The notes under the pieces are model-generated. The model saw nothing but the letters and a program-made list of their open reading frames with translations. It ran no database searches and was not told where the DNA came from. The translations under genes were made by a program, and so were the position numbers. Below, in pieces: positions 58,839 through 64,000 of a DNA stretch of 64,000 nt. The stretch's first letter is position 1. Every line of letters starts with the position of its first letter. The stretch spans positions 33,125,001 through 33,189,000 of the forward strand of contig NC_056540.1 of assembly GCF_910596095.1 (NCBI RefSeq), given 5' to 3'. The stretch is from Thunnus maccoyii (Eukaryota; Chordata; Actinopteri; Scombriformes; Scombridae).

Positions 58839-59377
58839 CTACAGAGGACACAGAGAAGCTGAGGCGCCAGGCGAGAGCCCAAACCTAAACCCAGGACACA
58901 GAGGCTGAGTGAATGTGGTGTTGAAGGTGTGGAGGTGGATCAGTGTGTCAGAGGAGACTCTGTAGAAGGACAGAGTGCCAGCAGGATAGTCCACATACAC
59001 TGCTACTCTGTTAGAGACAGAGGAGGAGGAGATGATGGATGTTACTCTGTTATTGTGACAGACAGAGTAACGGCCATCAATGCAGTCCAGACTCCAGGAC
59101 TGATCATTCCTTCCAAACATACAGTCATCACTTTCTCCTTTCCTTCTGATTCCTCTGTAAGTCACTGATACAAAAACCACCTCTCCACTCCACTCAACCT
59201 CCCAGTAAGAGCGACCAGTCAGATCATTTCTACACAGCAGCTGAAGCTGGTCATCAAATCTGTCTGGATGATCAGGATATGGCTGATTCTCTCTCACATG
59301 TGTCACCTTCATGTTGTTGTCGGACAGTTTGAGTTTTCAGTTTACTGTGTTTGGATCCACTGTGAGTTCATAAAAAT
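58839..59377 (-). CDS. PRY-SPRY (B30.2) terminal exon of the NLR
   Basis: After the acceptor tctccatcag the frame reads YFYELTVDPNTVN, then TGA, then KLKLSDNN and MKVTHVRENQPYPDHPDRFD. It continues with SYWEVEWSG (the SPRY WEVEW motif), FGRNDQSWSLDC and AVYVDYPAGTLSFY, and ends FRFGLSPGASASLCPL. Length and motifs are those of a full B30.2 domain, so only the PRY stop is abnormal. It is the likely ligand or partner recognition module. Confidence 0.85.
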
Positions 59378-59531
59378 CTGATGGAGAGAATGAGACACAA
59401 TACAGCTGTAGTTAATGATCTATCATCTGTTTGATGATTACATCATCTTCATCCTCAGTAAGATGTTAATGAGTGATGTCACAGTTTGAAGTTTGCTTTG
59501 TTTTCATGAATCAAATGAAAAACACACTTAC

Positions 59532-59578
59532 ACTTCCTCAGACCTGGTGTCAACCATCGAACTCCAGCAGGCTGCAGC
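59532..59578 (-). CDS. NLR 47-nt linker exon
   Basis: Encodes LQPAGVRWLTPGLRK between acceptor ttcag and donor gtaagt. It joins the LRR block to the B30.2 exon in phase, as in other fish NLRs, whose linkers end in a similar PGLRKY segment. Confidence 0.75.
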
Positions 59579-60125
59579 CTGAAAGGAGGAGGGGGGTTAG
59601 AGCAGCACGTTCTCTTTCAGCATGCAAACATGGACATGACATCACTCTATAACAAGTCAGCTATATGTTTCCCATGCAGCTCTGATCTCCTGATCAGTGC
59701 TTTGCTATTGCCAGGCAACACAAATATCAATCAGCTGAGTGTCGGTGAGCTACACATGACAACTATCAATAGCAGCTACATTTAGCCAATCAAAAACAGG
59801 CGTCTCAAAGTCAAATCACATCGACACTTTTTCTTTTGAGACTCAGCAGTTTGTGTTCTGAACAGATGACAGGACTGTTTAAACTGATTCACACCAACAT
59901 GAAAATGATAAACCGCCTGTTTCTGTTTGTCTTTCCTGAACAATCTTTGGACTACTGACAAGTTATGTTCTCTCACACACGTGTGGAACATTCTTACATG
60001 ATGGTTACAGCTGACAGTCAACTGCAGTGTGAAGTGTTTGAGGTGAGTTCACTGCAGCATTCTGTGTTTCATTTTACGTCCAACTGTCTGTCCGTACCCG
60101 AGAGTGTCCACCTGTCTGTCCATAC

Positions 60126-60299
60126 CTGAGAGTGTCCAGTGACCAGTTTGGATCCTCCAGTCCAGCAGACAGCAGCTTCTGTCCTATCTCTCCTGGATGA
60201 TTGTAGCTCAGATCCAGCTCTCTCAGATGATAGGGGTTGGAGCTCAGAGCTGAGGCCAGAGAAGCACAGCCCTCCTCTGTGATCAGACATCCTGACAGC
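60126..60299 (-). CDS. NLR LRR exon 3 (174 nt)
   Basis: Encodes LSGCLITEEGCASLASALSS, then LRELDLSYNHPGEIGQKLLS and LDTLR: two ribonuclease-inhibitor-type LRRs. It is more diverged from the other two exons than they are from each other. Its donor sits inside a 28-bp tandem duplication (60084-60139). Confidence 0.85.
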
Positions 60300-61299
60300 C
60301 TGCAGACACACAAAACAACACACATCACATTATCTGAGATCACTGCAGGACTGGAATGTAGTGTCTTTATTACTGTCATTACAAATGTGTTTCTGTAATC
60401 TTTACAGTTAAAATGAACATTTCCAGTCACTACTTCTCATTTCAAATGGCCAACCACTGTAAGGCTCTTATTGTGAAGCACCTCTACAGCTTCCTGTAAC
60501 TTTAGTAAACATGATGTTAGCGACTGCTAACTCTTCACTGCATAAAAATAGGTCTAAATAAAAGAATAGTAAAAGAAGAAGCAGCCACAGTGAGCTGATT
60601 AGATGAAGAGCTGAAGGTGACAGACTGACTACACTTTGTATGAACATCAAGCCTCCAACACGACACAGAGGTAAATGACTGTCTCAGACACTCACAGTCG
60701 AATACAGAACAGGAATCCCAACTAATGTGGCATATAAGGACTGAACGCTATTGAAATAAAAGTAAAAACTAACAGTAAGGAAACATTTCTGACTCCTTCA
60801 CTTACACTCACTGACTCTACCTCACACAGTTTAAGTAATCATCCAGAGTTTTAAGGTTATTAAAACAAAAGAAGAATTAAATGATGGTTAACCACATAAC
60901 AGCTGGGGTGCACTGTCATATCACCATTGTGAGGAAAAATCACTATAATCCCAGCACAGATACTGCTCTGCAATTACAAGAAAAAAAACTATTAAAAAAC
61001 TAAACTAACTGTTAACAAAAAAACTGTTCAGTGAATAACTGTCTATATTTGTTTTACTTTGGGCTAGTTACACAATTCTTCATTCACTTTTTGATTCTTA
61101 ACATTCCTCTCTGGTATTTCAGGTTCCAACAGCAGAGACAGAACAAAATTCATAAAAATATGTTATATAAAGTTTTTCGTAGGGTCTAAATACAACTGGC
61201 CTAAAAATAATTTGAGTAGAGAAAATGCCCAGGTGTTTATGTACTCATATAAATCACAGTTTAAATGCTGATCAGTTAAACAGGTTAATGAAAGCTGAC

Positions 61300-61473
61300 C
61301 TGAGAGTTTTAAGTGTACAGTGTGGACTCTCCAGCCCAGCAGACAGCAGCTTCACTCCAGAATCTTGCAGGTTGTTGTTACTCACATCCAGCTCTCTCAG
61401 AATAGAGGACTGGGAGCTGAGAACTGAAGACAGAGCTACACAGCTTCTCTCTGACATGTTACAGTCACTCAGT
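61300..61473 (-). CDS. NLR LRR exon 2 (174 nt)
   Basis: [20 protein letters not shown], then [20 protein letters not shown] and LKTLR. Same phase and length as its neighbours. Confidence 0.88.
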
Positions 61474-61809
61474 CTGAAGAGACAATAATGAACAAGACAA
61501 CATGTAATATTTGTATTGAAATAAGTCTAAACTTTGATGATGTGTAATCTCTGACAAGTACTGGCTACAGTCTCTGGTGTTCTGTTGTAAACCAGCATGA
61601 GATGTGACAGTTAATAATCAAGTAACAAGAATAAACAGTAATTCAGTTATATAAATCACATAGTATCATAACATGATGAGCTTCTTATGTCAGTCAAAGT
61701 TGATATCTTTTTCTACACTGTGAAATTTAAAATCCTGATTAAGATGAGATTCTGAAATACTGAAATTAGAGAGGCTGTTTAAACTGTGTAGTGACAAACA
61801 TGATCTGAC

Positions 61810-61983
61810 CTGAGAGTTTCCAGTGCAAAGTGTGGACTCTCTAGTCCAGCAGACAGCAGCTTCACTCCCCAATCTCGCAGGTTGTTTTTACTGAGGTCCA
61901 GCTCTCTCAGACTAGAAGACTGATCGCTGAGAACTGAGGACAGAGCTTCAACACTTCTCTCTGAGAGGTTACAGCCACTCAGT
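61810..61983 (-). CDS. NLR LRR exon 1 (174 nt)
   Basis: [20 protein letters not shown], then [20 protein letters not shown] and LETLR. Closely similar to LRR exon 2, showing recent exon duplication or exchange. Confidence 0.88.
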
Positions 61984-62090
61984 CTGGAGAATAAATGTGA
62001 AAAGATATTTAATAAATTGTTTATTTTTCTCCCCATTTAAAAGCTCTCTTTAAAGATCTTTTCAATAAATCCAACTATCTATGTACTTAC

Positions 62091-63890
62091 AGAGCTTTGT
62101 TGGAGGCTTTGACCACTGGCAGCAGCCTCAGAAGAGCCTCCTCTGAAGCAGAGTATTTCTTCAGCTCAAACAAGTCCAGATCTTTTTCTGATGACAGTAA
62201 GATGAAGACCAGAGCTGACCACTGAGCAGGAGACAAATTATCTGTGGAGAGACTTCCTGAACTCAGGTACTGTTGGATCTCTTCCACTAGAGAACAATCA
62301 TTCAGTTCATTCAGACATTGGAACAGATTGATGCTTCTCTCTGCATACAGATTCTGACTGATCTTCTCCTTGATGTACTCAGCTGTTTCCTGATTGGTCT
62401 GTGAGCTACTTCCTGTCTGTGTCAGCAGGCCTCGTAAGAGAGTCTGATTGGTGTGCAGTGAAAGACCCAGGAGGAAGCGGAGGAACAAGTCCAGGTGTCC
62501 ATTTGGACTCTGTAAGGCCTCGTCCACAGCACTCTGATAGAGATGTGTCTCTGCAGATTTGTCTTTTCTTGTTTCAGACTTCTTGGATCTTGTTTGTTCT
62601 TTTGCCAGCAGATTTACTCCAGAGTTGGTGAATGTCAAATGGACATGAAGAGCAGCCAGAAACTCCTGAATGCTAAGATGGACAAAGCAGAACACCTTAT
62701 CCTGGTACAGCCCTCTCTCCTCTTTAAAGATCTGTGTGAACACTCCTGAGCACACTGAGGCCGCTCTGATATCGATGCCACACTCTGTCAGGTCTGATTC
62801 ATAGAAGATCAGGTTGCCTTTCTGCAGCTGCTCAAAAGCTAGTTTTCCCAGAGACTTAATCATCTTCCTGCTTTCTGGATTCCAGTGTGGATCTGTCTCA
62901 GCTCCTCCATCATACTTGATGTTCTTCAGTTTGGACTGAACCACCAGGAAGTGGATGTACATCTCAGTCAGGGTCTCAGGCAGTTCTCCTCCATCTCTGC
63001 TTTTCAACACATCCTCCAGAACTGTAGCAGTGATCCAGCAGAAGACTGGCATGTGGCACATGGTGTGGAGGCTTCGTGATGTCTTGATGTGGGAGATAAT
63101 TGCGTTACCTAGCTTCGTATCTCTGAATCTCTTCCTGAAGTACTCCTCCTTCTGTAGATCAGTGAACCCTCTGACCTCTGTCACCATGCCGACACACTCA
63201 TGAGGGATCTGATTGGCTGCTGCAGGTCGTGTGGTTATCCAGAGGCGAGCAGAGGGAAGCAGTTTCCCCCTGATAAGGTTTGTCAGCAGTACATCCACTG
63301 AGGTGGACTCTGTAATATCAGTCAGGATCTCATTGTTGTGGAAGTCCAGAGGAAGTCGACACTCATCCAGACCATCAAAGATGAACACAACCTGGAACTC
63401 TTCAAACCTGCAGATTCCTGCTTCTTTGGTTTCAGTAAAGAAATGATGAACAAGTTCCACAAAGCTGTACTTTTTCTCTTTCAGCACATTCAGCTCTCTG
63501 AAAGTGAATGGAAATGTGAAGTGTATGTCCTGGTTGGCTTTGTCTTCAGCCCAGTCCAGAGTGAACTTTGTGTTAAGACTGTTTTCCCAATGCCAGCCAC
63601 TCCCTTTGTCATCACTGTTCTTATTGGTTCATCTCTTCCAGGTGAGGTTTTAAAGATGTCTTCTGGTCTGATTGTTGTTTCTGGTCTGTCTGGTGTCATG
63701 GATGCTGTTTCAATCTGTCTGACCTCATGTTCATTGACCTCTGCAGTCCCTCCCTCTGTGATGTAGAGCTCTGTGTAGATCTGATTCAGAGGGGTTGGGT
63801 TTCCTGCTTTAACAATCCCCTCAAACACACACTGGAACTTCTCCTTCAGGTTAGACTTGAGTTTACGTTGACACCTTCCAGCATGAGTCC
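62091..63890 (-). CDS. NLR FISNA-NACHT-helical exon (frameshifted)
   Basis: 1.8-kb exon from acceptor gttcattcag to donor gtaagt. Order: FISNA segment ([20 protein letters not shown]), linker, Walker A GVAGIGKT (63580-63603), Walker [10 protein letters not shown] (about 63363-63387), sensor-like ITTRP, then winged-helix and helical domains ending [14 protein letters not shown] one-base deletion at 63567-63569 changes frame after GKTVLTQ. The downstream part from about 63566 to 62091 is fully open in the shifted frame. NACHT drives nucleotide-dependent oligomerisation in this family, so a truncated product would lose it. Confidence 0.88.
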
Positions 63891-64000
63891 CTGAATGAAC
63901 ACACAAGAAATAAGATCAGTGAATGAAGTATAAAGCAAATATTTCAGGATTACATTCTCCCAATGATTTCAGAATACCTTGGGGTGAAACTACCTTTGAA

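Larger units (their letters stand above)
58839..63890 (-). pseudogene. NLRC3-like fish NLR (FISNA-NACHT-LRR-PRY/SPRY), partial, two lesions
   Basis: Minus-strand exons: 63890-62091 (FISNA-NACHT-helical), LRR exons 61983-61810, 61473-61300 and 60299-60126 (each 174 nt), linker 59578-59532, and PRY-SPRY 59377-58839. All junctions are GT/AG in matching phase. This is the architecture of the large fish-specific NLR-C family of cytosolic immune sensors. The 5' exons lie beyond 64000. Two lesions break the frame: a missing base in an A-run at 63567-63569, four codons after Walker A, and TGA at 59337-59339 where relatives have Arg. Everything else is intact (Walker A and B, LRR periodicity, SPRY), so it is either a very young pseudogene, a mutated allele, or (for the frameshift) a sequencing error. 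Confidence 0.85.

Noticed and set aside
63338..63766. 142-codon plus-strand frame
   Set aside because: Antisense shadow of the NLR NACHT exon.
1..64000. tRNA, snRNA, rRNA genes and CRISPR arrays
   Set aside because: No tRNA A/B boxes, no snRNA signature and no CRISPR-like spacing seen by reading. The regular arrays here are ordinary eukaryotic tandem repeats.

Overview
This is a teleost (ray-finned fish, probably percomorph) genomic window. It shows vertebrate multi-exon genes with GT-AG introns, a fish-specific NLR gene (FISNA-NACHT, 174-nt LRR exons, PRY-SPRY), and a repeat landscape of hAT-like and other inverted-repeat DNA transposons, short tandem repeats and copies of the fish 'gagctgcaac' repeat. 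Only four protein-coding genes can be supported; nearly all other open frames are repeat or intergenic shadows.

Layout. 1-28.9 kb: no gene that I can support. It holds dispersed repeats, a 485-bp MITE (12.8-13.3 kb), a perfect 59-bp inverted repeat (14.7-15.2 kb), a 1.07-kb two-flavour minisatellite (18.85-19.92 kb), a 316-nt pure purine tract (21.5-21.8 kb), a nested transposon composite (23.5-25.2 kb) and a few stretches that look like conserved non-coding DNA. 28.9-33.9 kb, minus strand: TMEM216, a ciliary transition-zone membrane protein, in six coding exons including a 14-nt microexon, with an RFX X-box-like site just upstream of the ATG. 34.8-41.5 kb, plus strand: TMED9 (p24 alpha cargo receptor), five coding exons, head-to-head with TMEM216 across 950 bp that carries a ZNF143-like motif and a CCAAT box. 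43.3-51.2 kb, plus strand: B4GALT7 (galactosyltransferase I of glycosaminoglycan linker synthesis), six coding exons, 327 codons. TMED9-B4GALT7 in this order and orientation matches human 5q35.3. 51.2-58 kb: gene-free, with a candidate solo LTR, AT-rich repeats and a strong CTCF-like motif. 58.0-64 kb, minus strand: a fish NLRC3-like NLR whose 5' exons lie beyond the window edge. It carries two disabling lesions, a 1-nt frameshift beside the Walker A motif and an in-frame TGA in the PRY part of the last exon.

The genes do not form one pathway. TMED9 works in ER-Golgi transport, B4GALT7 in Golgi proteoglycan synthesis, TMEM216 at the ciliary base, and the NLR belongs to a large, fast-evolving innate immune family. 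The strongest points for follow-up are the NLR lesions, the TMEM216 microexon and X-box, the transposon-in-transposon insertions with readable target-site duplications, and the long purine tract and minisatellite. I found no clearly new biological system.
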